Of a stretch of DNA of 64,000 nucleotides, positions 37,080-44,964 are shown piece by piece; within the stretch, counting starts at the first letter, position 1; each line of letters begins with the position of its first letter. Below the pieces are notes generated by a model. It did not search any database. It saw nothing but the letters and a program-made list of their open reading frames with translations, and was not told where the DNA came from. Source of the stretch: an uncultured Eubacteriales bacterium (lineage in GTDB: Bacteria > Bacillota > Clostridia > Christensenellales > CAG-917); contig URIZ01000002.1 of NCBI GenBank assembly GCA_900548005.1, forward strand, positions 127,585 to 191,584. Reading direction: 5' to 3'. A program made the translations under genes and the position numbers.

Positions 37080-37654
37080 CAGATAGAGAGAATCTCCTGT
37101 TCTTTTTCTTTGAAGAGTCTGTCCACTTCGTCGGTGTTCTTTGCAAGAGTCTTGTCCACGACTTCGGTGTAGTTTTTCAAATCGTCTTCGGTGATAACGG
37201 AAGATTTTTGAATTTTCTTGAGATCGTCGATTGCGTCACGGCGAGCGTTGCGCATGACGATTTTTGCCTCTTCGACAAGGTTTTTCGCGTCTTTGACGGT
37301 GGAACGTCTGCGCTCTTCGGTAAGCTCGGGGAAAACAAGACGAATCACTTGACCGTCGTTGTTGGGCGTAAGGCCGACATTGGCTGCGAGAATTGCGCGT
37401 TCGATGTTTTTGAGCTGAGATTTGTCCCAAGCGGAAATCACGAGAAGACGCGCCTCGGGCACGGAAATGTTCGCCATATTGTGAACGGGCGTGGGCGTGC
37501 CGTAATAGTCGACAACCACTTTGTCGAGAATGTGCGGATTTGCTCTGCCGGCGCGGATTGCGCGCAGCTCGGTAACGTAGTTTTGCAACGTTTTATCGAT
37601 TTTTTCATTCAACTCGTCGAAGATAAGATCGACTTCGTCAATACCGTATGACAT
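37079..37654 (-). CDS. frr: Ribosome recycling factor
   Basis: Splits post-termination ribosomes with EF-G (191 residues, slightly over the usual 185). Recognisable segments are LRAIRAGRANPHILDKVVVDYYG, VPEARLLVISAWDKSQL and VRLVFPELTEERR, the normal three-helix bundle and hinge. AAGGAGAACAAATT precedes the ATG. It begins a unit with uppS and cdsA from the promoter at 37687-37715. Confidence 0.97.
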   Translation of the reverse strand: MSYGIDEVDLIFDELNEKIDKTLQNYVTELRAIRAGRANPHILDKVVVDYYGTPTPVHNMANISVPEARLLVISAWDKSQLKNIERAILAANVGLTPNNDGQVIRLVFPELTEERRRSTVKDAKNLVEEAKIVMRNARRDAIDDLKKIQKSSVITEDDLKNYTEVVDKTLAKNTDEVDRLFKEKEQEILSI

Positions 37655-37686
37655 AATTTGTTCTCCTTATTTGGAAATGTAAATAT

Positions 37687-37715
37687 ATTATATCAAATAT
37701 TATATCTTATTGCAA
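37687..37715 (-). promoter_or_regulatory. Promoter for frr-uppS-cdsA
   Basis: On the minus strand TTGCAA (37710-37715) and TATAAT (37687-37692) are separated by 17 nt. The -10 is preceded by TGA, giving an extended -10, and the spacer includes half of the recurrent ATATCA palindrome. Confidence 0.7.
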
Positions 37716-37722
37716 GAAGAAA

Positions 37723-37745
37723 AAATCGACCGATAGGGCCGATTT
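37723..37745 (-). terminator. Terminator after pyrH
   Basis: A 9-bp stem with one G-T pair and a 5-nt loop, followed on the minus strand by T6. It separates pyrH from frr, whose promoter lies just beyond. Confidence 0.75.
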
Positions 37746-37777
37746 TCTCAATAGTTTGCATATTTTTGTTTTGCTTG

Positions 37778-38512
37778 TTATTTCACGATGCAAGTGCCGA
37801 CGTTTTCACCCATAATCGCGCGCTTGATGCTGTCTTTTTCCATGAGCGAGAACACGATGACGGGCACTTGGTTGTCCATACACATCGTGATTGCGGTCGT
37901 ATCCATGGCTTTGAGCCCCTTGGAAATTACGTCCATATAGGTGATGACTTCAAATTTCTTTGCGTCGGGGTTTTTCTTTGGATCGGAATCGTACACGCCG
38001 TCCACGTTCTTTGCAAGAAGGAGCGCGTCCGCGCCGATTTCGCACGCTCTCAACGCCGCGCCGGTATCCGTTGAAAAATAGGGATTGCCCGTGCCGCAAG
38101 CAAAGATGACCACTCTGCCTTTCTCGAAATGGCGAATTGCTTTGCGAAGAATGTACGGTTCTGCAACCTTTGTGATTGTCAAAGCCGTCTGCACTCTGAC
38201 CGCAACGCCGAGTTGTTCGAGCTTGTCTTGAAGAGCAAGCGCGTTCATAACGGTTGCAAGCATGCCCATGTGGTCGGCTGTGGAGCGGTTCATTTTGTCG
38301 CCTGCCTGAATGCCGCGCCAGAAGTTGCCACCGCCGATGACCACACCTACGTCAATGCCCAGATCCTTCACGTCACGGATCTCTTTGCAAACGTATTCCA
38401 ATTTTTCGGGATCGATGCCCGTGCCGTTTTCTCTTGCGAGAGCCTCTCCGGAGAGTTTGATGACAACGCGTTTATACTTTGCGCGCGGATCGACAATTCT
38501 TTCTGCTTCCAT
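37778..38512 (-). CDS. pyrH: UMP kinase PyrH
   Basis: Hexameric bacterial UMP kinase of the amino-acid-kinase fold (244 residues). VVIKLSGEALA at the N-terminus, GVVIGGGNFWRG (about residues 57-68) and FACGTGNPYFSTDTGAALRA (about 134-153) are the family's nucleotide and UMP-binding motifs. It lies between tsf and frr in the classical order and is followed by a terminator. Confidence 0.97.
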   Translation of the reverse strand: MEAERIVDPRAKYKRVVIKLSGEALARENGTGIDPEKLEYVCKEIRDVKDLGIDVGVVIGGGNFWRGIQAGDKMNRSTADHMGMLATVMNALALQDKLEQLGVAVRVQTALTITKVAEPYILRKAIRHFEKGRVVIFACGTGNPYFSTDTGAALRACEIGADALLLAKNVDGVYDSDPKKNPDAKKFEVITYMDVISKGLKAMDTTAITMCMDNQVPVIVFSLMEKDSIKRAIMGENVGTCIVK

Positions 38513-38598
38513 AATGCTCCTTTAAGATTTTCGGTGTTCTAACACGTCCAATCAACAATTTTCACGATATTTTGAGCAATCGACAGATTGCAAGGTTT

Positions 38599-38629
38599 GA
38601 AAAAAAGGAATGGAAACCATTCCTTTTTT
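38599..38629 (-). terminator. Terminator after tsf
   Basis: A near-perfect stem (left arm 38601-38613, loop AAA, right arm 38617-38629) with A-run and T-run flanks. It ends the rpsB-tsf unit. Confidence 0.9.
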
Positions 38630-38643
38630 CTAAATTGCGTTTA

Positions 38644-39513
38644 TTAGTTGAGATGAGCTTGCGCCATGACTTCCGCTGCGAAATCGTCTTCTCTCTTTTG
38701 GAGACCTTCGCCCATTGCGTAACGGGTGAAACGGATGATTTTTGCATCGCCGTTTTGTTTCAAGTATTGAGCAACGGTAAGGTCGCCGTTCTTGACGAAA
38801 ACTTGTTCGGTGAGGCAAACTTCTTTGTAGAACTTGTTGATTCTGCCAACGAGCATCTTTTCGATGATTGCTTCGGGCTTGTTGCTGTCTTCGTTCATTG
38901 CTTGCGCTTTGAGAACTTCTCTTTCGTGATCGACTTCAGCTTGGGGCACTTCGTCTCTTGTGACGTATTGTGCGTTTGCAGCTGCGATTTGAAGAGCAAC
39001 GTCGTGGATGACTTCTGCGCTCGTGCCGCTTGTTGCCTCGACCATAACGCCGATCTTGCCGCCCATGTGGATGTAGGTGTCAACGACTGTGTCGTTTGCC
39101 TCGTACACGGTGAAACGACGGATGGAGAGTTTCTCACCCATCTTCATGACGTATTCGTTGGTCACGGGTTGCATTGCTGCGATGACGTCTGCAACGGTTG
39201 CGGTGGTGTTGTCAAGGATGTAATCGGCAACTTGTGCGACATACTCTTTGAAGATCGGGCCGCCTGCCACGAAGTCGGACTCGCAGTTGACTTCCAAAAG
39301 GACGGATTTGCCATTCTTGCTTGCTGCAAAAACGATGCCTTCCGCTGCGATACGAGCTTCTTTCTTTGCTGCGGTTGCCATGCCCTTTTCTCTCAAAAAG
39401 TCGATTGCAGCCTCCATATCGCCGTCGGTTGCGACGAGTGCCTTTTTGCAGTCCATCATACCAACGCCGGTGCGTTGACGAAGTTCCATAACATCTTTGC
39501 TTGTGAATGCCAT
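38644..39513 (-). CDS. tsf: Translation elongation factor Ts
   Basis: Guanine nucleotide exchange factor for EF-Tu (289 residues). The N-terminal UBA-like segment with RQRTGVGMMDCKKAL is followed by the core with NCESDFVA and two EF-Ts repeats. TAGGAGAAAATAT precedes the ATG. It is paired with rpsB, with a hairpin in the 65-nt gap. Confidence 0.97.
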   Translation of the reverse strand: MAFTSKDVMELRQRTGVGMMDCKKALVATDGDMEAAIDFLREKGMATAAKKEARIAAEGIVFAASKNGKSVLLEVNCESDFVAGGPIFKEYVAQVADYILDNTTATVADVIAAMQPVTNEYVMKMGEKLSIRRFTVYEANDTVVDTYIHMGGKIGVMVEATSGTSAEVIHDVALQIAAANAQYVTRDEVPQAEVDHEREVLKAQAMNEDSNKPEAIIEKMLVGRINKFYKEVCLTEQVFVKNGDLTVAQYLKQNGDAKIIRFTRYAMGEGLQKREDDFAAEVMAQAHLN

Positions 39514-39540
39514 ATATTTTCTCCTATTTGTTGGTTTGAA

Positions 39541-39566
39541 ACCGCACGCAAAAAAGTTGCGTGCGG
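39541..39566 (-). terminator. Hairpin between rpsB and tsf
   Basis: A 9-bp GC-rich perfect stem with an 8-nt loop in the rpsB-tsf gap. There is no T-run after the stem on the minus strand, so partial attenuation or an mRNA-stability function is more likely than full termination. Confidence 0.5.
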
Positions 39567-39578
39567 GATTGTTGACGA

Positions 39579-40403
39579 TTATTCTTGTGCTTCTTTTTCT
39601 GCGATAGCTTTTTCAAGAGCTTCTTCGGGAGTGAGAGCCTTTTCTTCTTTCACTTCTTCGACGGGAGCAGCAACTTCTTCAGCCTTCACTTCTTCGGTTG
39701 CTTGGGGCGCATGGAAAGATTCGCCTTGTTTTGCTTCGATAACCGCGTCTGCGATGATGGATGCAAAGAGTTGGATTGCGCGGATAGCGTCGTCGTTGCC
39801 CGGGATAACGTAGTCAACGAGATCGGGATCGCAGTTGGTGTCTACGACTGCAACGATAGGAATGTTGAGTTTGCGTGCTTCGCGCACTGCGTTTTCTTCT
39901 TTCTTAAGGTCAACCACGAACAAGCAACCCGGAAGAGTGCGCATGTTCTTGATACCGCCAAGGTTCTTTTCGAGATCGTCACGCTCTTTCTTGAGATGTG
40001 CGACTTCTTTCTTGGGGAGAAGCTCGAACTCACCGATGAGTTCCATTTGGTTGATTTTGTTGAGTCTGTCGATTCTGGTGCGGATAGTCTTGAAGTTGGT
40101 GAGCGTACCGCCGAGCCATCTTTGGTTGATGTAGAACATATCGCAACGTTCTGCCTCTTGCTTGATAGCGTCTTGTGCTTGTTTCTTCGTGCCGACAAAA
40201 AGAACAGACTTGCCTTCTTGAACGACGCTCTTGACGAATTGATACGCTGCTTCTACGTGGTCAACGGAGATTTGAAGGTCGATGATGTGAATATCGTTTC
40301 TCGTTGCGTAGATGTACTTGCTCATCTTCGGGTTCCAACGCTTTGTTTGGTGTCCGAAGTGCACGCCTGCTTCGAGCAGGGCTTTCATTGTTGTTACGGC
40401 CAT
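39579..40403 (-). CDS. rpsB: Small ribosomal subunit protein uS2
   Basis: 30S protein S2 (274 residues). MKALLEAGVHFGHQTKRWNP at the start and FVGTKKQAQDAI are typical. An acidic Glu/Ala-rich tail of about 40 residues extends past the usual end. The start at 40403 follows a perfect AGGAGG; the longer frame to 40478 runs through the structured leader and is not coding. It is transcribed with tsf. Confidence 0.97.
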   Translation of the reverse strand: MAVTTMKALLEAGVHFGHQTKRWNPKMSKYIYATRNDIHIIDLQISVDHVEAAYQFVKSVVQEGKSVLFVGTKKQAQDAIKQEAERCDMFYINQRWLGGTLTNFKTIRTRIDRLNKINQMELIGEFELLPKKEVAHLKKERDDLEKNLGGIKNMRTLPGCLFVVDLKKEENAVREARKLNIPIVAVVDTNCDPDLVDYVIPGNDDAIRAIQLFASIIADAVIEAKQGESFHAPQATEEVKAEEVAAPVEEVKEEKALTPEEALEKAIAEKEAQE

Positions 40404-40435
40404 TGTTGTGGTCCTCCTAAAATTGTTTGTACCTT

Positions 40436-40488
40436 CCGTGGTTTCGCCGTGAAAATCTCCTTTCGGAACAAAAATCACTCCGCCACGG
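40436..40488 (-). promoter_or_regulatory. Structured rpsB leader, candidate S2 autoregulatory element
   Basis: In the 5' leader, 40483-40488 pairs with 40436-40441 (CCGTGG/CCACGG). This encloses a hairpin at 40479-40482/40464-40467 that abuts the outer stem, plus an unpaired purine-rich segment. The geometry suggests a small multi-branch ribosomal-protein leader about 35 nt before the start codon. Identification as an S2 sensor is inference from position. Confidence 0.4.
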
Positions 40489-40504
40489 TGTGTGGTCGAT
40501 TTGG

Positions 40505-40533
40505 ATTATATTATATATAAAATAATTTTGCAA
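40505..40533 (-). promoter_or_regulatory. Sigma-A promoter for rpsB-tsf
   Basis: On the minus strand TTGCAA (40528-40533) and TATAAT (40505-40510) are separated by 17 nt of A/T-only sequence. The predicted leader is about 95 nt. Confidence 0.8.
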
Positions 40534-40664
40534 ACAAAAATCAAAGAAAATCGCAAATTTTTCAGAAAATTTTCAAAAATCTTCATTTTTTGTTATTTAG
40601 AGCAATATACGAGCAATATTCAAGTCGCAAAAACTCCGATTTGCATTGCCGCTACAATCAAAGA

Positions 40665-40694
40665 CAAAAAGAAAACGCGCGACAAAATCGCGCG
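40665..40694 (-). terminator. Terminator after the DUF1292 gene
   Basis: A perfect 7-bp CG stem (40676-40682 with 40688-40694), followed on the minus strand by a T-rich run. It ends the TetR/ABC/ruvX/DUF1292 unit. Confidence 0.8.
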
Positions 40695-40712
40695 CCTTCA
40701 AGCAAATTGTTC

Positions 40713-41069
40713 TTAGTGGCAATCGTGATTGCAGCAAGAGCAATCGCTGCCGCAAGAGCAGCCTGCATCTTCCATCTTTTCCACTTCTGCCATAAACTCG
40801 TCGAAAACTCTTTGCAAAAGGTCTTCGTCTTCGATTGCGCAGAACACGTCGTTGCCGTCTTCGTTTTCAACGATTTCGTAGATAAGCACTTCGTCTTCAT
40901 CTATGTCGTCGAGCTTTTCGACGGGTTTCATAACGACAAACCATCTCTTGTCAACGTCAAGAGTTGCAAGGTGATAGAAGTTTTCGTCCTTGTCGGTCTC
41001 TTGGTTGTACAACGTGATGATATCGTCGTCTTCTGCCATGTTGTTTTGGTCGTCAAAAAAATCAGCCAT
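40713..41069 (-). CDS. DUF1292 (YrzB-like) protein with Cys/His-rich tail
   Basis: A 118-residue very acidic protein of the YrzB/DUF1292 family. Function of the family is unknown. The core pattern LYNQETDKDENFYHLATLD...WFVVMKP...EVLIYEIVEN is characteristic. The last 18 residues are unusual: a CSCGSDCSCCNHDCH-type cluster of six Cys and two His that could bind metal. It lies downstream of ruvX as in B. subtilis (yqgF-yrzB), but with a 194-nt gap containing a copy of the two-part palindromic element. Confidence 0.85.
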   Translation of the reverse strand: MADFFDDQNNMAEDDDIITLYNQETDKDENFYHLATLDVDKRWFVVMKPVEKLDDIDEDEVLIYEIVENEDGNDVFCAIEDEDLLQRVFDEFMAEVEKMEDAGCSCGSDCSCCNHDCH

Positions 41070-41176
41070 TTTTTTATTCTCCTTGGGCTATGCCCGTTTG
41101 TTATCTTGATAGTAACATATTTTTTGCAATTTGCAACCATATTATTAAAATCGCAAAGAAAATTAAGACGATTTTA

Positions 41177-41233
41177 TTTTATATCAAGCGATATAAAATC
41201 AATTTTTATCACAAATCTTCACTGTTTAGTGGC
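41177..41233 (-). promoter_or_regulatory. Two-part palindromic element upstream of the DUF1292 gene
   Basis: The minus strand carries the 16-bp block identical to 3611-3626 (here 41233-41218). Exactly 39 nt after its first base comes the palindrome ATATCG-CT-TGATAT and AAAA (41194-41177). It lies 108 nt before the DUF1292 start codon. Confidence 0.6.
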
Positions 41234-41263
41234 TTTGTTGCAAAAATTGCCAACGGATGCAAT

Positions 41264-41701
41264 TTACATCTTGAATGACGAGTGCGAATCAAGATACGCT
41301 TGCAAAATTATGGTTGCGGCAACCTTGTCGATCACTTTTTTGCGTTTTTCTCGTCTTACGTCCGCATCTATGAGCATGCGTTCTGCAGACACCGTCGTGA
41401 GCCTTTCGTCCTGATAATACACGGGGATTCCGCTCGCCTTTTCAAGCATATCGCCAAACTCACGCGTGACCACCGCTCTGTCTCCTTCCGTGCCGTCCAT
41501 GTTTTTGGGCAGACCGAGAACAAATGCGTCCGCGTCTTCTTTCTTTGAATATTCGCAAAAATACGCTATGTCGGCGGCAGTGTCGCCTTTCTTTCTCACG
41601 TAGGTTTCACGCGGATTTGCGGTTATTCCCAAAAGGTCGCTCACCGCAACTCCTATGCGAACGTCCCCAACGTCAAGCGCGATTTTGTGTTTTTGTATCA
41701 T
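41264..41701 (-). CDS. ruvX: RuvX/YqgF RNase H-like nuclease
   Basis: A 145-residue YqgF-family protein implicated in pre-16S rRNA 5' processing and proposed as a Holliday-junction resolvase. ALDVGDVRIGVAVSD at the N-terminus holds the first catalytic Asp. GLPKNMDGTEG and YQDERLTTVSAERML are the other family blocks. Its ATG overlaps the stop of the ABC permease by 4 nt, so it is translationally coupled to the exporter, an atypical neighbour for ruvX. Confidence 0.93.
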   Translation of the reverse strand: MIQKHKIALDVGDVRIGVAVSDLLGITANPRETYVRKKGDTAADIAYFCEYSKKEDADAFVLGLPKNMDGTEGDRAVVTREFGDMLEKASGIPVYYQDERLTTVSAERMLIDADVRREKRKKVIDKVAATIILQAYLDSHSSFKM

Positions 41702-43446
41702 CTCAAAAGTCCTTTATTCTTTATATTTCTCGTTTTGCGCGCGGCATTGAGATCGGGATTGTTCTCTCCGATCACGGCATACCATTTCACGCCATTTGAT
41801 TTTAGCACGCAAACGCCCGCTATGCAAACGATTGCGGACAATATCGTCCCCACGCTCCAAAATATTGCTTTGACGGTGATTTCACCGAGAGTTTCGGCAA
41901 AGCCCGCAAGCACCATACCCAGCGCAAACAGCACCACTGCAGGAACTATGGATATAAATACGGTGACGATTTGATACAGATTGCCCTTGCTTGCCATACG
42001 CAACTCTGCGGAAGTCTCCCAATGCTGATTGCCTTTCTTCATATCAAAAAGTATGCTCAGACTGCACACGCCCACAACCATAAGCATGGTGTCAAGCGCG
42101 GCAAAAAACGAAGATACGATGTCGATTTTGTAGAGTAATATCGCAATAAGCATGATCGGCACAAGAAAAACCATAGGTGCGGCGCACGCAAGCAAAAGTT
42201 TGGATTTTATGCTGTCGGACGGTCTTATTGGCAATGTTTTGTATGCAAAAAAAGATTTGCCCTCACGCGTGTAGGATTGATTTGCAAGCATATTCGCGCC
42301 GGCAAGGAATATCATGGAATACATCACGACGTAGCCGATGTTGAGCATCTCGCTCATAAGCGCGGTCATTTGTCCGTCTTGCGCGCCTTCTTTGAATCCG
42401 CTTATAAAATAGGACACCACGATGAATATGGGTGCCATAAACAAATTGGCAAACGAGTTCATCGCAAGCGTGCTGTTGCGCACAATCATTGTAAAATCAC
42501 GCTTAACAAGAGATTTGACGATGTTTTGTTGTTTGAAACTTTCCGTCTTGTTGACGTCACGAGCGGAGTTTTCGCCCTTTTTGGACATTATTCTGCGATA
42601 GAACAGCCCTGAAAGCAATATCGCAATCACCACCATGCCAACGATTATGGCGGCAGATATGCCGAAATTCTTGCCTGCGTCTATGCCCATTGCAAAGAAA
42701 GCGAGCGTTTTGTCGGGATAGAACACCGTTGCGAGTGTGGACAGCGCGGCAAGCGTTTGATTGGTGACAACTTCCCCTTGCTGACCGAACCCTTTGGTGT
42801 TCATAAAATAGACAAGCACCATATACAAGCACATCACAAGCAAGTACGCAAGGATCGTCAGCACGCTTTTGAGCGTGGGTTTGCCTTTTATGAACGAGCC
42901 GATGTAGTTTATCGGCAAAGAAAACAGCGTCAACACAAACAGCGGAAGCACGGGAGATACCGCAACTACAAGCAACATAGTTGCGTATGCGCCGTAAAAT
43001 ACCCTGCCGTTTGCGATGTTGAACCCGACAATCATGCAATACAGGATAGGCGTCAGAGCGCACGCAATCATTTTGAGCATGGTGACGAACACAAGCGAGA
43101 ATTTTGCAAAAAACACGTCAACGGGTTTTAGCGGCAAAGACTGCAAAAGCGGCATATCTTTTGTGCCGTAGAGTGTGGAAAACACCGTGCCGAGCGACAA
43201 AAACAGCGCGCAAATTTGCACACCGACAACCGCAAGACAGACAAGATATGCAAGCGACAAATCGTCTTTTACGGTGCTTGCCACATACCCTGCCAATACC
43301 GCAACGAAAATCGCAATCGGCACAAGCGCGACCGCTATGCCGTAAGATCCATCTCTTGCGCGCTTTTGCCCCTTTTCCCTTCTTTGATCGGCGGTTGCGT
43401 CCCTATACAGCGTTTTGAAAAGCAACAAGGATTTTGTCATACTCAC
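41698..43446 (-). CDS. ABC exporter permease, large
   Basis: A 582-residue integral membrane protein with about 12 hydrophobic segments arranged as two groups around a soluble stretch (about 290-320). It resembles the two-halves permeases paired with a single ATPase in Firmicutes exporters. It overlaps the ATPase gene by 4 nt, which supports a complex. The substrate is not deducible. The upstream TetR gene and the coupled ruvX are unusual company. Confidence 0.8.
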   Translation of the reverse strand: MSMTKSLLLFKTLYRDATADQRREKGQKRARDGSYGIAVALVPIAIFVAVLAGYVASTVKDDLSLAYLVCLAVVGVQICALFLSLGTVFSTLYGTKDMPLLQSLPLKPVDVFFAKFSLVFVTMLKMIACALTPILYCMIVGFNIANGRVFYGAYATMLLVVAVSPVLPLFVLTLFSLPINYIGSFIKGKPTLKSVLTILAYLLVMCLYMVLVYFMNTKGFGQQGEVVTNQTLAALSTLATVFYPDKTLAFFAMGIDAGKNFGISAAIIVGMVVIAILLSGLFYRRIMSKKGENSARDVNKTESFKQQNIVKSLVKRDFTMIVRNSTLAMNSFANLFMAPIFIVVSYFISGFKEGAQDGQMTALMSEMLNIGYVVMYSMIFLAGANMLANQSYTREGKSFFAYKTLPIRPSDSIKSKLLLACAAPMVFLVPIMLIAILLYKIDIVSSFFAALDTMLMVVGVCSLSILFDMKKGNQHWETSAELRMASKGNLYQIVTVFISIVPAVVLFALGMVLAGFAETLGEITVKAIFWSVGTILSAIVCIAGVCVLKSNGVKWYAVIGENNPDLNAARKTRNIKNKGLLR

Positions 43447-44201
43447 TCCGCTTTTTCGCCAAATGTCGCCTGATTTTGCAAATCGTCGGTGAGTTTAAGG
43501 AACAATTCTTCAAGCGACTTGTCCTGATTGCGCTCTTTAAGCTCGTCGATTTTGCAACAAGTTATCAGTTTTCCGTCATCTATTATGCCCACTTTGTCGC
43601 ACACTTTTTCCACGACTTCGAGCACGTGCGATGAGAAAAACACGCAATTGCCCTTGTCGACATGCTCTCTCATAAGTTTTTTGAGATTGAAAGCGGATCT
43701 GGGATCGAGTCCCGTCATAGGCTCGTCAAGAATCCACACTTTCGGCTCGTGAATGAGCGCGGATATGATGTTCAACTTCTGTTTCATACCGTGCGAATAG
43801 GTGGAAATTTGTTTTTTGACAGCGTCCGTGAGCGAGAAAAGCTCGGCATACTTGTCAAGCCGCTCCTTTCTTTCCCCTTGCGGAATGTCAAAAACGTCGC
43901 AAATGAAATTGATATACTCAACGCCCGTCAACCCTTCGTACATGACGTGATCGTCACTGACGTAACCTATATGTTTTTTTGCTTCTATGGGGTTTTGCTT
44001 GATGTCGATTCCGTCAACAAGCACGTTGCCGCCTGCAAAATCCACTATGCCGGTTATGCACTTTATGGTTGTTGACTTTCCTGCTCCGTTCGGACCGATA
44101 AAACCGAAAATCTCGCCGTCGTTTACTTTAAGCGACAGATTGTCAACGGACGGTTTTGCGTTTGCGCCGTAAGTTTTTGTAAGGTTGTTTATTTCAAGCA
44201 T
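43443..44201 (-). CDS. ABC transporter ATP-binding protein
   Basis: A 252-residue exporter-type ATPase. Walker A GPNGAGKSTTIK (about residues 36-47), signature YSHGMKQKL (about 135-143), Walker B VWILDEPMTGLD (about 155-166) and the switch His in FFSSHVLEVVEK are present. The C-terminal tail is short. It is encoded 39 nt after the TetR gene and overlaps the permease gene. Confidence 0.93.
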   Translation of the reverse strand: MLEINNLTKTYGANAKPSVDNLSLKVNDGEIFGFIGPNGAGKSTTIKCITGIVDFAGGNVLVDGIDIKQNPIEAKKHIGYVSDDHVMYEGLTGVEYINFICDVFDIPQGERKERLDKYAELFSLTDAVKKQISTYSHGMKQKLNIISALIHEPKVWILDEPMTGLDPRSAFNLKKLMREHVDKGNCVFFSSHVLEVVEKVCDKVGIIDDGKLITCCKIDELKERNQDKSLEELFLKLTDDLQNQATFGEKAE

Positions 44202-44240
44202 AAAGTTTTCAATCTCCCGTGTTAAAAACGTTTTCGCCGC

Positions 44241-44795
44241 TTATTTCAAGTGCAATTTGAGTTTCAGCCCTTCAAAAACGTCGGTGAGCATCTCGCTGAC
44301 GCTTTGCTCGTCCCATTGGATGTATTTTGTCGCAATCATAGTGGCAAATCCATGCACGAAAACCCACATTTCCGTCTGAATGAGCATTGCCGTTTGCTTG
44401 TTGCAACCGAGCATTTTGACAAGAAGATCCGTCATCATGCGTTGCGTCGATCCTGCCATAGACATGACGGACGCGCCTTTTTCGTCCATAAAAAGCAATT
44501 TGAAATATTCGGGATAATCCTTTGCAAATCCGATATACGCAAAGCCTATGGCTTTGAACGGCGGATATTTGTCGCTGTTTGCGTGATCGTCTATATACTT
44601 TTCAAAAATCTTGAGAATACGCTTGTTCACCGCCTCTTTCAGATCGTCCATAGTGGCGAAGTTGTAGAAGATCGGCTGTATTGAGCAATCGAGATGTTTT
44701 GCGATTGCGCGCGCGTTGAGCGTTTCACCGTTCTTTATCATATCGATGGACACGTTCTCTATCATTTGTTTTGTCACGGACACTTTTCTTGGCAT
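44241..44795 (-). CDS. TetR-family repressor of the ABC exporter operon
   Basis: A 184-residue regulator with an N-terminal helix-turn-helix (ARAIAKHLDCSIQPIFYNF, about residues 29-47) and an all-helical ligand domain. It is the first gene of the exporter operon. Its promoter contains a perfect 14-bp palindrome ATATCAATTGATAT just after the -10, a natural autoregulatory operator. However, the same palindrome occurs before unrelated genes. GGGTGA precedes the ATG. Confidence 0.88.
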   Translation of the reverse strand: MPRKVSVTKQMIENVSIDMIKNGETLNARAIAKHLDCSIQPIFYNFATMDDLKEAVNKRILKIFEKYIDDHANSDKYPPFKAIGFAYIGFAKDYPEYFKLLFMDEKGASVMSMAGSTQRMMTDLLVKMLGCNKQTAMLIQTEMWVFVHGFATMIATKYIQWDEQSVSEMLTDVFEGLKLKLHLK

Positions 44796-44812
44796 AATTC
44801 ACCCGCTTTTTA

Positions 44813-44857
44813 TTTTATATCAATTGATATTATATGCCGATTTCCGCAATATGTCAA
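44813..44857 (-). promoter_or_regulatory. Promoter and palindrome upstream of the TetR/ABC operon
   Basis: On the minus strand TTGACA (44852-44857) and TATAAT (44829-44834) are separated by 17 nt. The perfect palindrome ATATCAATTGATAT (44817-44830) begins inside the -10 and covers the predicted RNA start. This is the clearest case in the window of the recurrent palindrome overlapping a consensus promoter. Confidence 0.75.
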
Positions 44858-44913
44858 GACCGACTTTCAATTTTCAACAAATTTCGATATATTAAATATA
44901 TCGCCCTGAAAAT

Positions 44914-44949
44914 AAAAAACGGATTGCAGTGTTTTTTGCAGTCCGTTTT
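44914..44949 (-). terminator. Terminator after rarA
   Basis: An imperfect GC-containing stem (ACGGA and TGCA blocks paired around an A/T loop), followed on the minus strand by T6. It lies 16 nt after the rarA stop. Confidence 0.75.
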
Positions 44950-44964
44950 GAAAAGAGCGAATTT

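Noticed and set aside
38572..39813. A 413-codon + strand frame opposite tsf and part of rpsB
   Set aside because: A shadow of tsf, rich in Cys, Val, Phe and His, with no start signal. Long antisense frames are common here because codon use avoids TTA, CTA and TCA.
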